A program made the position numbers and the translations under genes. Shown piece by piece: positions 52,194 through 61,237 of a DNA stretch of 64,000 nucleotides (position 1 is its first letter; each line of letters opens with the position of its first letter). The notes below the pieces were generated by a model. That model ran no database searches. It was not told the origin of the DNA and worked only from the letters and a program-made list of their open reading frames with translations. This DNA comes from an uncultured Paracoccaceae bacterium. GTDB taxonomy: Bacteria; Pseudomonadota; Alphaproteobacteria; Rhodobacterales; Rhodobacteraceae. The stretch covers positions 207,698 to 271,697 of the forward strand of contig CANMEQ010000006.1 of the NCBI GenBank assembly GCA_947497065.1. Reading direction: 5' to 3'.

Positions 52194-53072
52194 ATGTTTG
52201 CGATCCGAGCACTCCTGGGGGGGATTCTCGCCGTATCTTTGGGCAGCGCCAGTTTGGCGCAAGGCCCCCAGACGGACACACGTCCCCTGAGCCGCTATGA
52301 TGCGGTCAAAGCCCGCGCTGAATTGGCGATTGAACGGGCAGAGGAGGCACGTCTTGCCGCGCAGCAGGCGATGGCAGCTGTACAGCCTGTGCCGCGCCCC
52401 CCGTATATGGTGCGCTATCCGGTTACGATCAGCCAAAACCCAAGCCTACGGCCTGTGATGCGCACGAATTACATTCCCGATGCCCGTTGGGATTTTCGTG
52501 ATGATAGCGACAGTTGGACTTTGGCGTCCCTTGCGGCGTTAAAAAGTCACGGATCGCGGTTAGAAGAAACGGTTCCACGCGACATTGCGAATTGGTGTCC
52601 CGGCTACACGAACAATCCGCCACACCTACGGCGTGCGTTCTGGGTGGGCATGATTTCGGCCTTGGTGAAACATGAAAGCACCTATCGCCCGACGGCTGTT
52701 GGGGGTGGGAACCTGTGGTACGGTTTGACGCAAATCTATCCAGACACGGCCCGGCGGTACGGGTGCCATGCGACCACAGGCGAAGCGTTGAAAGACCCTG
52801 AAGACAACTTGAGTTGTGCGATCCGGATCATGAACGTGACCGTTCCGCGCGATAACGCCATTGCCGTGCGCGATAGCCGCTGGCGCGGGGTTGCGGCGGA
52901 TTGGGGCCCGATGACGAAACCTGCTAAAATTGCTGAAATGTCAGCTTGGACCCGGTCACAGGAATACTGCGAGGCGGATCTGTCGCTCGCCAATAGTCTG
53001 CGCCCACGTGCGCGGCCAACTCCGCAGGCGGTTTTGTCCACGATGACTGATTTAACCAGCGTCGACGGTTAA
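52194..53072 (+). CDS. secreted lytic transglycosylase-like protein (SLT fold)
   Basis: Signal peptide [61 protein letters not shown]. Confidence 0.85.
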   Translation: MFAIRALLGGILAVSLGSASLAQGPQTDTRPLSRYDAVKARAELAIERAEEARLAAQQAMAAVQPVPRPPYMVRYPVTISQNPSLRPVMRTNYIPDARWDFRDDSDSWTLASLAALKSHGSRLEETVPRDIANWCPGYTNNPPHLRRAFWVGMISALVKHESTYRPTAVGGGNLWYGLTQIYPDTARRYGCHATTGEALKDPEDNLSCAIRIMNVTVPRDNAIAVRDSRWRGVAADWGPMTKPAKIAEMSAWTRSQEYCEADLSLANSLRPRARPTPQAVLSTMTDLTSVDG

Positions 53073-53932
53073 AACCGAACGAGCGCCCGGCTGGGTCGGA
53101 TCGCACCGACGCCCGTTTTGCTTTTCGCAGCCAAAGACAATGTGGCGTCACGCAGCAATGCAATTCCGTCATGGGATGATTTGGGAAGCGCCGATGGAGA
53201 TATCGGCTCACCGATCGTGAGACTAAAGGGCTGCCGATGTTTGTTCAGGGTTTCATGGAACAGGGTTATGTCACGCAAACTGGGGTGGAGGATGTCCATG
53301 AGATAAAACAAGGCTGAATTGCGGGCGCTGATGTTGATGGGGACAACCGGAAGATCAAACTTTCGCGCCAACATTGCAGCAGAGGCCATCCAAGGGCGTT
53401 CGTGCAATTGTAGGCCCCGGCGTTTGGCGAGCCGCCCCGACGGGAAAATCACCCCGATCCGGCCTTCCTGCGTGGCGGTTCGGACAAAATCCAATGTCTG
53501 TCGCGTTTGCCCGTGTGACCGCTTTTCCAAACGCCATTCTACCGGCGCGATCATGTCCGCCATTTGGGGGAAAACCCGCAGGATGTCTTTGTTGGCAAAG
53601 AAATATGCATCTGGTCGAATGTTCGCCAATGCCCCGTGCAGAATGATCCCATCCGCGATGCCTGTTGGGTGGTTTGCCACGATGAGGGCCGGGCCGTTGC
53701 GCGGGATGTTGTCCAAACCCTGAATGTGCACGTGTTGCCCCAATCGTGCGTACATGTAGGCCATGATTGCGCTGGCTGGCACATTTTGCAGCTGGGCTGC
53801 CAAGGTGACCGTTTGTTCGTACGACAGTGCTTTGTTCAGCGCGCTACGCAGAACAGAACGCGCCGCGCCGCTGCCCCAAAGCCAAGGGGCCCGTTCTGCG
53901 ATCAAGGGATCAATTCGATTTTCCATGCGCAT
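53069..53932 (-). CDS. lysophospholipid acyltransferase family protein
   Basis: ALIVANHPTGIADGIIL (HxxxxD-like), VIFPSGRLAKRRGLQLHERPW. Confidence 0.87.
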   Translation of the reverse strand: MRMENRIDPLIAERAPWLWGSGAARSVLRSALNKALSYEQTVTLAAQLQNVPASAIMAYMYARLGQHVHIQGLDNIPRNGPALIVANHPTGIADGIILHGALANIRPDAYFFANKDILRVFPQMADMIAPVEWRLEKRSHGQTRQTLDFVRTATQEGRIGVIFPSGRLAKRRGLQLHERPWMASAAMLARKFDLPVVPINISARNSALFYLMDILHPSLRDITLFHETLNKHRQPFSLTIGEPISPSALPKSSHDGIALLRDATLSLAAKSKTGVGAIRPSRALVRF

Positions 53933-54003
53933 TTATGTGCAGCGCAATGTAACGAAATTGTTTCGGTTTTTTGTAGGTTTTTTAGCGTGCGGTAGTTCGC
54001 TGT

Positions 54004-54447
54004 CTAAAACGGTGCAAAGGGATGGTGTTGCACGGTGATGCCTGCTTCGCTGAGCGCGGTTCCAAGCGCCTTTGAGGGAGGCGTTATGTCAGGGGGAAGG
54101 CGGGTCTGCGTACCGTCGGTTTGGGTCAGTGTGATTTTCATCGAGCCGTCGAAGCGACGACCCAAACGCACATGATCAATGCCACTGCAGTCACCGCTGA
54201 CCACAGAAGACCTCCAGATGATGCGGTCTGGCAAAATGGTCAATCGCGCCTGTGGGTTTCGCCAAATATCAAACAACGCGGGGAGAGACGCCAGCAATAA
54301 GATCGCGCAGACCCACCATGCGGCTTGGAAAGTGACACACAAAAGAGCGGTCAGCACCCAAACAAGTACGACAGCCCCGAACGTAGCAGGTCGTCGCCCT
54401 TGTTTTGTCCATACCCATACTAGCCCGTTTTCGTCCGGTTCTGACAA
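54004..54447 (-). CDS. hypothetical membrane protein
   Basis: 147 aa, two hydrophobic helices, adjacent to pepN. Confidence 0.7.
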   Translation of the reverse strand: MSEPDENGLVWVWTKQGRRPATFGAVVLVWVLTALLCVTFQAAWWVCAILLLASLPALFDIWRNPQARLTILPDRIIWRSSVVSGDCSGIDHVRLGRRFDGSMKITLTQTDGTQTRLPPDITPPSKALGTALSEAGITVQHHPFAPF

Positions 54448-54448
54448 A

Positions 54449-57010
54449 TCAGGATCCGTCGCGGCCCAAGATCCGGTCGATCATTTCGGTCGTGTCCCGT
54501 GAAAGCGCAGGGATATCAGCCAAGTCGGACAGGACAGATTTCATCATGTTTTGGCGGCCTGCATCAAAATGACGCCATGTTTCAAAGGTCTTTGTCATGC
54601 GCGCGGTGGTCTGCGGGTTTACGGCATCAAGCTTCGCAAGCCAGTCGCCCATTAGGGTATAAGATGCCCCCGATGCATCATGGAAGCCCGCAAAGTGACC
54701 ACCGAGCGCACCAAAAACGGCCCTGAAGCGATTAGGGTTAGTCATGTCGAAGTCCGGCTCTTCAGTCAGTCGTGACGCGGTGGTGGCTGCATCCTGCGGG
54801 GCTGCGCGTGCGACTGTCAGGCTGAACCATTTGTCCATGACCAAACGATCCGCGCGCCATTTTTCACGGAAATGGGCACTGGCATCCGCACCTTTCCCAA
54901 TCATCATCAACGACGAGAGAGCGGAGAACTGCATGGTCATGTTTGTGGCCGTTTCATACTGCAAAGATGCAGCAACGCCGCCATCATATCGTGTCATCAT
55001 GTTCAAAACCGCATTGCCTAGCTTGCGTTTTCCGGCTGATTTGGCGTCAGGCGAGTAGGGGCCCGACAATGTCATCGCCGATTGAATGCGCGGTAAGATA
55101 TCTTGAAGATGCAAGGCGCGCGCTGTGCGTAGGGTTTCAAGCGCATCGTGGATTCCTGTTGGGTCCGGCACGCCGCCATCATCGTGGATTTTCTGCGCCA
55201 TCTCTTCCTCGGATGGCAGGGAAAGCGCGAGCGCGCGAAAGGCCGGATCAAGGTTATCGTCACGGACGATGGCTGCAATGCCGTCTAAATATGCGGCATC
55301 AGGCGCGTCCCCAGTGCGGATCATCTGCAAAAGGACGTCGCGCGCCAAAGCATCACCGGCGTCCCATTTGTTAAACGGGTCCGTGTCGTGCGCCATTAGA
55401 AAGGCGCGTTCTGCATTGGACATATTACGGTCGATGATCACAGGGGCTGAAAAGTCGCGCAAAATCGAGGGCGTGGGTTTTTCCGCAAGATCGCTGAACG
55501 AAAAGCTCTGTTCGGCTTCGGTCATTTCTAACACAGTGGTCGGCTGGATTTCTTCGCCCGAGTTGGACAGCAATCCGACGGCCATGGGGATCACCTGCGG
55601 GTGTTTCATGTCTTGGCCCGGTGTCGGCGGTGTATGTTGTTTAAGGTGGAGGGTGTATGTGCCGTTCGCAAAGCTGTCGGTCACGGCGACGCGCGGTGTT
55701 CCGGCTTGGGAATACCAACGTTTGAACTGGTTCAGGTCGCGGCCGGTCGTGTCTTCAAACACTTGCAGCCAGTCTTCGATCGTCGCGGCGTCGCCGTCGT
55801 GCCGGGTGAAATACAAATCCAGGGCTTTATAATAGGCGTCATCACCAACGAGGCGTTTCAACATCCCGATAAGTTCCGCACCCTTTTCATAGACCGTGAT
55901 GGTGTAGAAATTGTTGATCTCGATGAAGCTTTCAGGTCTGACAGGGTGGGCGAGTGGGCCGTTGTCTTCTTGGAACTGACGGGATCTGAGGGTGATCGCG
56001 TCTTCGATGCGCTTGACCGCATGGCTGCCTTGATCGCCCGTGTACTGCTGGTCGCGGAACACGGTGAGCCCTTCTTTCAGGCACAGCTGAAACCAATCAC
56101 GACAGGTGATGCGATTGCCCGTCCAGTTGTGGAAATACTCATGGGCGATGATCGCATCAATCCGTTCGAAATTCGCGTCGGTGCTTGTTTCGGGGGAAGC
56201 TAGAACACAGCTGGAGTTGAAAATGTTCAATCCTTTGTTCTCCATTGCCCCCATATTGAAGTCATCGACGGCAACAATGTTGAAAATGTCCAAGTCATAT
56301 TCGCGGCCGTAGACATCCTCGTCCCACTTCATGGACCGTTTCAAAGCGTCCATACCAAAGCTACACTTCGCCTCGTCCGGACCGGGGCGGACCCAGATGT
56401 TCAGCTCAATATCTTTGCCGGACAGTGTGGTGAAGGACCCGGCATGGTTCGTTAATTCACCCGAGACCAGGGCGAACAGATAGGCCGGTTTCGGCCATGG
56501 GTCGTGCCATTCGGCCCAGCCGTCCCCCTGGCCCGTTGGGTTCCCGTTTGACAGCATGACAGGCAAGGGGCCTTCGATACGGACCGTGAAAACAGACATC
56601 ACATCGGGGCGGTCGGGGTAGAAGGTGATCTTGCGAAACCCTTCGGCCTCACATTGTGTGCAATACATGCCGTTCGACATATACAACCCTTCAAGAGCCG
56701 TGTTCGTCGCGGGCGAAATCTCTACCTCAGCCTCCCAGACGAAGGGTTTATCCGGGACATCGCAGGTCAACCCATCAGGGGTGAGTGTGGGTGTTACCGG
56801 CGCCCCATCGATTTTTACGGAGATCAACGACAAATCTTGCCCGTGCAGGAAAAACGCGCCCGGAAAGTCAGGGTTGGGCGTGAACGTGATCCGGCTGATG
56901 ACGCGTGTCGCATTGGGCGACAGTCGGAACGTCAGCTGGACGTCGTCGACGGTATAGCCGAATGGCCGATAATCGCTGAGATAAATGGTCTGGGGGGATG
57001 CGTCTTTCAT
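54449..57010 (-). CDS. pepN: aminopeptidase N (M1)
   Basis: GAMENKGLNIFN, IIAHEYFHNWTGNRITCRDWFQLCLKEGLTVFRDQQY. Confidence 0.97.
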   Translation of the reverse strand: MKDASPQTIYLSDYRPFGYTVDDVQLTFRLSPNATRVISRITFTPNPDFPGAFFLHGQDLSLISVKIDGAPVTPTLTPDGLTCDVPDKPFVWEAEVEISPATNTALEGLYMSNGMYCTQCEAEGFRKITFYPDRPDVMSVFTVRIEGPLPVMLSNGNPTGQGDGWAEWHDPWPKPAYLFALVSGELTNHAGSFTTLSGKDIELNIWVRPGPDEAKCSFGMDALKRSMKWDEDVYGREYDLDIFNIVAVDDFNMGAMENKGLNIFNSSCVLASPETSTDANFERIDAIIAHEYFHNWTGNRITCRDWFQLCLKEGLTVFRDQQYTGDQGSHAVKRIEDAITLRSRQFQEDNGPLAHPVRPESFIEINNFYTITVYEKGAELIGMLKRLVGDDAYYKALDLYFTRHDGDAATIEDWLQVFEDTTGRDLNQFKRWYSQAGTPRVAVTDSFANGTYTLHLKQHTPPTPGQDMKHPQVIPMAVGLLSNSGEEIQPTTVLEMTEAEQSFSFSDLAEKPTPSILRDFSAPVIIDRNMSNAERAFLMAHDTDPFNKWDAGDALARDVLLQMIRTGDAPDAAYLDGIAAIVRDDNLDPAFRALALSLPSEEEMAQKIHDDGGVPDPTGIHDALETLRTARALHLQDILPRIQSAMTLSGPYSPDAKSAGKRKLGNAVLNMMTRYDGGVAASLQYETATNMTMQFSALSSLMMIGKGADASAHFREKWRADRLVMDKWFSLTVARAAPQDAATTASRLTEEPDFDMTNPNRFRAVFGALGGHFAGFHDASGASYTLMGDWLAKLDAVNPQTTARMTKTFETWRHFDAGRQNMMKSVLSDLADIPALSRDTTEMIDRILGRDGS

Positions 57011-57101
57011 GGGGTCTCCGACGGTTGTTGGAAGGACCCTATGACCGCGCCGTTTGGGTCACAAGGGTAGGCATCGTAAGTTTGCGCACTAACTCTCTCG
57101 G

Positions 57102-57257
57102 ATGAAGATGCAAAAGAAATCAAATTTGTCGACTAAAACCTGCGCGACATGTGGTTTGCCGTTCAGTTGGCGGAAAAAGTGGGCAAAGGTTTGGGATGAT
57201 GTGAAATATTGTTCCGAGCGGTGTAGGCGGGGGCGGTCTGCTACGCGATCGAAATGA
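57102..57257 (+). CDS. DUF2256 domain small protein (absent from ORF track)
   Basis: [51 protein letters not shown], 51 aa; CxxC...CxxxC zinc-binding-like pattern and RKKW typical of DUF2256. Confidence 0.88.
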   Translation: MKMQKKSNLSTKTCATCGLPFSWRKKWAKVWDDVKYCSERCRRGRSATRSK

Positions 57258-57272
57258 TCGCCGTATGTGAAA

Positions 57273-57293
57273 TTGGTAAAATTATTTTACCAA
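57273..57293. promoter_or_regulatory. Perfect palindrome, candidate operator upstream of glcB
   Basis: TTGGTAAAATTATTTTACCAA: two perfect 10-bp arms around one base, 77 bp upstream of the glcB start. Confidence 0.6.
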
Positions 57294-57369
57294 ACTTGTT
57301 GCCTATAGGAAACTTCTGCCCTAAACCCAACGCAAACGCAGGCTGATCTGCTGAGGAAAGGGACTGATT

Positions 57370-59490
57370 ATGACACAACGTGTAGACCGCGCCGGCTTGC
57401 AGGTCGCCGCTCAGATGGCCGATTTTATCGAAACCCGTGCCTTGCCTGGAACAGACGTATCCGTTGATCAGTTCTGGTCTGGTCTTTCAAGTTTGATCCA
57501 TGACTTGGGGCCTAAGAACGCCGAGCTGTTGAAGAAACGGGCCTCACTTCAGGGGCAAATCGATGATTGGTATGCGTCACGCAAAGGGCAGGCCCATGAT
57601 GCTGAGGCCTACACGGCATTCCTGGCCGAAATCGGGTATTTATTGCCTGAGGGTGATGCATTCGAAATTGAAACTGCGAATGTGGACCCCGAGATCGCGA
57701 ATATTGCAGGCCCGCAACTGGTGGTGCCGATCACCAACGCGCGCTTTGCTTTAAATGCCGCAAACGCACGTTGGGGCAACCTCTACGATGCCTTTTACGG
57801 CACAGATGCGCTGGGCGATTTGCCGTCTGGCAAAGTTTATGATGCGGAGCGTGGTGCCCGTGTTATCGCACGTGCCAAGGCATTTTTGGATGAAGCCGTC
57901 CCTTTGGCGCGTGGAACATGGGGCGAGGCGATTGGGGCTGATGTAGCGGAAAATCGCGTGCCACCACTTGCCGATCAGGCGCAGTATGTTGGTGCATCTG
58001 ATGATGGTGTTTATTTCAAAAACAACGGCTTGGGGATTTTCATCGAATTCGACGGCACGACCGCGATTGCGCAATCGGATCCGCTGGGTATTTCTGCCGT
58101 TTGGTTGGAGTCCGCCCTCTCGACGATCATGGATTGTGAAGATTCTGTCGCCGCAGTTGATGCAGAAGACAAGGTTTTGGCCTATTCAAACTGGTTGGGC
58201 CTGATGAAAGGTGACCTGTCTGAAGAGGTGACCAAAAACGGCAAGACATTCACGCGTGCTTTGAATGCAGACCGCACGTTTACTCGGCCAGACGGATCGG
58301 CAGGTACATTCAAAGGGCGGTCATTGATGCTGATCCGTAACGTGGGTCACTTGATGACGAACCCAGCGATTTTGGATCGCGAGGGGGCCGAAGCGGGCGA
58401 GGGGCTTTTGGATGCGATGATCGCCACATTGATCGCTATTCATGACCTAAAGCGCGACGGAGGGAATTCGGTCCATGGGTCCGTCTACGTCGTTAAACCC
58501 AAAATGCACGGACCAGAGGAAGTAGCCTTTGCTGACGAAATTTTCACCCGTGTGGAGTCGGCTTTGGGGTTGCCTGCCAACACCGTCAAACTGGGTATCA
58601 TGGATGAAGAGCGGCGAACATCAGCGAACCTGATGGAGTGCATTCGCGCGGCGAAATCGCGTGTTGCCTTCATCAACACCGGCTTCTTAGACCGGACGGG
58701 GGATGAAATTCACACCTCGATGGAAGCTGGCCCCATGATCCCGAAAGGGGATATGAAAAACGCCGGTTGGATTGCGGCCTATGAAGATCAGAACGTCGAC
58801 ATCGGTCTTGCATGCGGGCTGAGCGGTAAGGCGCAGATTGGCAAAGGCATGTGGGCCATGCCCGATGCGATGGGCGCGATGATTGAGCAAAAAATCGGCC
58901 ATCCTAGGTCGGGTGCCAACTGTGCTTGGGTGCCGTCGCCAACGGCGGCAACCTTGCATGCCATGCACTATCACGCCGTGGATGTTTTCGAGGTGCAAGC
59001 GACGCTTAAGGCGGGCGGGCGACGTGCAGACCGCGCGGCATTGCTGAACATACCTGTTGCAGCATCGCCTGACTGGTCGGATGAGGTGATTGAGCGCGAA
59101 GTGGATAACAACGCGCAAGGCATTTTGGGCTACGTTGTGCGTTGGGTCGATCAGGGCGTCGGCTGTTCAAAAGTGCCCGACATCAACGATGTTGGACTGA
59201 TGGAAGATCGAGCGACTTGCCGGATCAGTTCGCAGGCTTTGGCGAATTGGCTGCACCACGGTGTGGTGAGTGAAGAAGATGTCATGGCGTCAATGCGCAA
59301 AATGGCAGCTATCGTTGATGGGCAAAACGAAAACGATCCTGCTTACCGCCCCATGGCGCCAGAGTTTAATAGTATTGCGTTCCAAGCCGCGTGCGACTTG
59401 GTGTTCAAGGGCCGTGCGCAACCATCTGGATATACTGAGCCTGTGCTGCACCAGCGTCGTCTTGAGCTTAAGGCGCAACGCAACGCGTGA
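57370..59490 (+). CDS. glcB: malate synthase G
   Basis: [30 protein letters not shown]...[33 protein letters not shown]...[22 protein letters not shown]. Confidence 0.96.
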   Translation: MTQRVDRAGLQVAAQMADFIETRALPGTDVSVDQFWSGLSSLIHDLGPKNAELLKKRASLQGQIDDWYASRKGQAHDAEAYTAFLAEIGYLLPEGDAFEIETANVDPEIANIAGPQLVVPITNARFALNAANARWGNLYDAFYGTDALGDLPSGKVYDAERGARVIARAKAFLDEAVPLARGTWGEAIGADVAENRVPPLADQAQYVGASDDGVYFKNNGLGIFIEFDGTTAIAQSDPLGISAVWLESALSTIMDCEDSVAAVDAEDKVLAYSNWLGLMKGDLSEEVTKNGKTFTRALNADRTFTRPDGSAGTFKGRSLMLIRNVGHLMTNPAILDREGAEAGEGLLDAMIATLIAIHDLKRDGGNSVHGSVYVVKPKMHGPEEVAFADEIFTRVESALGLPANTVKLGIMDEERRTSANLMECIRAAKSRVAFINTGFLDRTGDEIHTSMEAGPMIPKGDMKNAGWIAAYEDQNVDIGLACGLSGKAQIGKGMWAMPDAMGAMIEQKIGHPRSGANCAWVPSPTAATLHAMHYHAVDVFEVQATLKAGGRRADRAALLNIPVAASPDWSDEVIEREVDNNAQGILGYVVRWVDQGVGCSKVPDINDVGLMEDRATCRISSQALANWLHHGVVSEEDVMASMRKMAAIVDGQNENDPAYRPMAPEFNSIAFQAACDLVFKGRAQPSGYTEPVLHQRRLELKAQRNA

Positions 59491-59531
59491 TTTTGCCCAA
59501 AGGGCGTGACCGAAATGAAGAGGGATGAGAC

Positions 59532-59960
59532 ATGACTGAAATATCGATGCAAGACGCGCGGACCATGATCCGGACGACGTTGGAAAAGGGGCAAGCGCTC
59601 GGCTTGAAACCGTTGAGCGTTGTGGTGCTGGATTCAGGTGGCCATGTTAAGGCGTTTGAGCGCGAAGACGGCGCTGCGCCCGGGCGTTTCGCGATTGCCC
59701 ATGGCAAAGCCTACGGCGCGGTGATGTTGGGTATGGCCGGAACAGCGCAAATGCAGCGTGCCGAAGCCCAAGGCTATTTCATGAACGCGGTAAACGGGGT
59801 CTATGGCGGCCAGGTGGTACCGGTCCCCGGTGGTGTTCTAATTCGAAACGAGAATGGGGATGTTGTGGGTGCATTGGGTGTCACAGGCGACACATCTGAC
59901 AACGATGCAATTTGTGCCGTTGCAGGGATCGAAGCGATTAGTTTGAAGGCAGAAATTTAA
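59532..59960 (+). CDS. GlcG/HbpS family protein
   Basis: MTEISMQDARTMIRTTLEKGQALGLKPLSVVVLDSGGHVKAFEREDGA...VPGGVLIRNENGDVVGALGVTGDTSDND. Confidence 0.92.
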   Translation: MTEISMQDARTMIRTTLEKGQALGLKPLSVVVLDSGGHVKAFEREDGAAPGRFAIAHGKAYGAVMLGMAGTAQMQRAEAQGYFMNAVNGVYGGQVVPVPGGVLIRNENGDVVGALGVTGDTSDNDAICAVAGIEAISLKAEI

Positions 59961-60011
59961 AGTCCTAACTAGTTTTTCAAGGATCGCGAATTAGGTGTCT
60001 AGGAAACTCAA

Positions 60012-60039
60012 CCTTTGCTTGTTACAAAACAGGCAAAGG
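60012..60039 (+). promoter_or_regulatory. 12-bp leader hairpin overlapping the Shine-Dalgarno of the C26 peptidase gene
   Basis: CCTTTGCTTGTT-acaa-AACAGGCAAAGG (one G-T pair) immediately upstream of ataggtgatcATG; 3' arm contains AAAGG. Confidence 0.6.
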
Positions 60040-60049
60040 ATAGGTGATC

Positions 60050-60823
60050 ATGCGCAAACCAGTCATTGGAATTATCGGAAATTATCATCTGATAAACGAC
60101 GAATACCCCATTCATGGTGCGGGTATTATGAATTCGGAAGCGATAGCACATGTGTGTGGCGCTGTTCCTGTGATTGTCCCAACTGATCCTGATATCTCAA
60201 ACGTAGGCGACCTAATGCAGGTCTGTGACGGTTTCTTGTTCACAGGCGGCCGTGCGAACGTTCATCCCGAAGAATATGGTCATACGCCCACTGAAGCGCA
60301 TGGCGGGTTCGACCGGGAGCGTGACCGTTTGTCACTTCCCCTAATCCGCGCCTGCGTTGAACAGGGCCTTCCTGTTTTTGGTGTTTGCCGGGGTTTTCAA
60401 GAGGTTGCCGTCGCAATGGGGTGTACGCTTCATCCCGAAATTCGGGACTTGCCGGGCCGCGATAATCACCGGATGCCGCCTGATGGGACGCTCGAAGAGA
60501 AGTTTGAGCTACGGCACACGGTTACGTTGACCGAAGGCGGGCCATTCCAGCGCCTATGGGGAACGCGGGAGGTGTTTACGAACACCCTGCATGGCCAAGG
60601 TATTATGGACGTGAGTGACCGCATCGTCGTTGATGGCGTTGCACCTGACGGAACACCTGAAGCCATTTATGTTAAGAATGCGCCTGGATTTACGCTGTCT
60701 GTTCAGTGGCACCCTGAATGGCAAGCGGATGTCGATCATGTATCGCGCCCGCTTTTTGAAGCTTTCGGTGACGCTGCACGGGAATGGGCGAACCGAGGCC
60801 AGCAGGTTCGCATCAGCGCGTAG
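60050..60823 (+). CDS. gamma-glutamyl-gamma-aminobutyrate hydrolase family protein (peptidase C26)
   Basis: MRKPVIGIIGNYHLINDEYPIHG...GLPVFGVCRGFQEVAVAMGCTLHPEIRD...VQWHPEWQ. Confidence 0.92.
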   Translation: MRKPVIGIIGNYHLINDEYPIHGAGIMNSEAIAHVCGAVPVIVPTDPDISNVGDLMQVCDGFLFTGGRANVHPEEYGHTPTEAHGGFDRERDRLSLPLIRACVEQGLPVFGVCRGFQEVAVAMGCTLHPEIRDLPGRDNHRMPPDGTLEEKFELRHTVTLTEGGPFQRLWGTREVFTNTLHGQGIMDVSDRIVVDGVAPDGTPEAIYVKNAPGFTLSVQWHPEWQADVDHVSRPLFEAFGDAAREWANRGQQVRISA

Positions 60824-60832
60824 ACGTAAGGT

Positions 60833-61159
60833 TTACGAGATCAGCTGCGCAGAAGCGGCGCGAATATTCGCGGCGGGGGTAGTAGAACAATAGCGAGCGA
60901 TTCTCTGAGAGACGTCGTCTGCCGTAGGAACAGCTGCCAGTCGTCGTGACATGCTAGCTGCACGTGCGTGCCCAAGCACCCAATTTGTTGCCTCAGCCAG
61001 TGCCGTTGGATTCGTCATGCTTGAACAGCTGATTTGGCCCGGATCCATAGGCGCTGTAAATGGCGCTGCGTCTGAAACCGTTGCCGCGGTTGTGGGGGCA
61101 ATGGCACTCCCACATGCGGAAAGCCCCATACATATGATCATTGTTCCAGAAAGACGCAT
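60833..61159 (-). CDS. small exported protein, possibly HdeA-like
   Basis: N-terminal hydrophobic signal MRLSGTMIICMGLSACGSAIA; spaced Cys pair ISCSSMTNPTALAEATNWVLG...IARYCSTTPAAN resembling HdeA-type proteins. Confidence 0.6.
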   Translation of the reverse strand: MRLSGTMIICMGLSACGSAIAPTTAATVSDAAPFTAPMDPGQISCSSMTNPTALAEATNWVLGHARAASMSRRLAAVPTADDVSQRIARYCSTTPAANIRAASAQLIS

Positions 61160-61168
61160 GCGAATTCT

Positions 61169-61204
61169 CCTTGAGGCCAGTGTTATGACACACTGGCCTC
61201 AAGG
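61169..61204 (-). promoter_or_regulatory. 15-bp hairpin between the Hint-domain gene and the small exported protein gene
   Basis: CCTTGAGGCCAGTGT-tatgac-ACACTGGCCTCAAGG on +; on minus its 3' arm ends ...CTCAAGG|AGAATTCGCATG, overlapping the SD of 61159. Confidence 0.7.
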
Positions 61205-61237
61205 GTATTTTCTTGCAACCCAAACCGTTGACGGATG

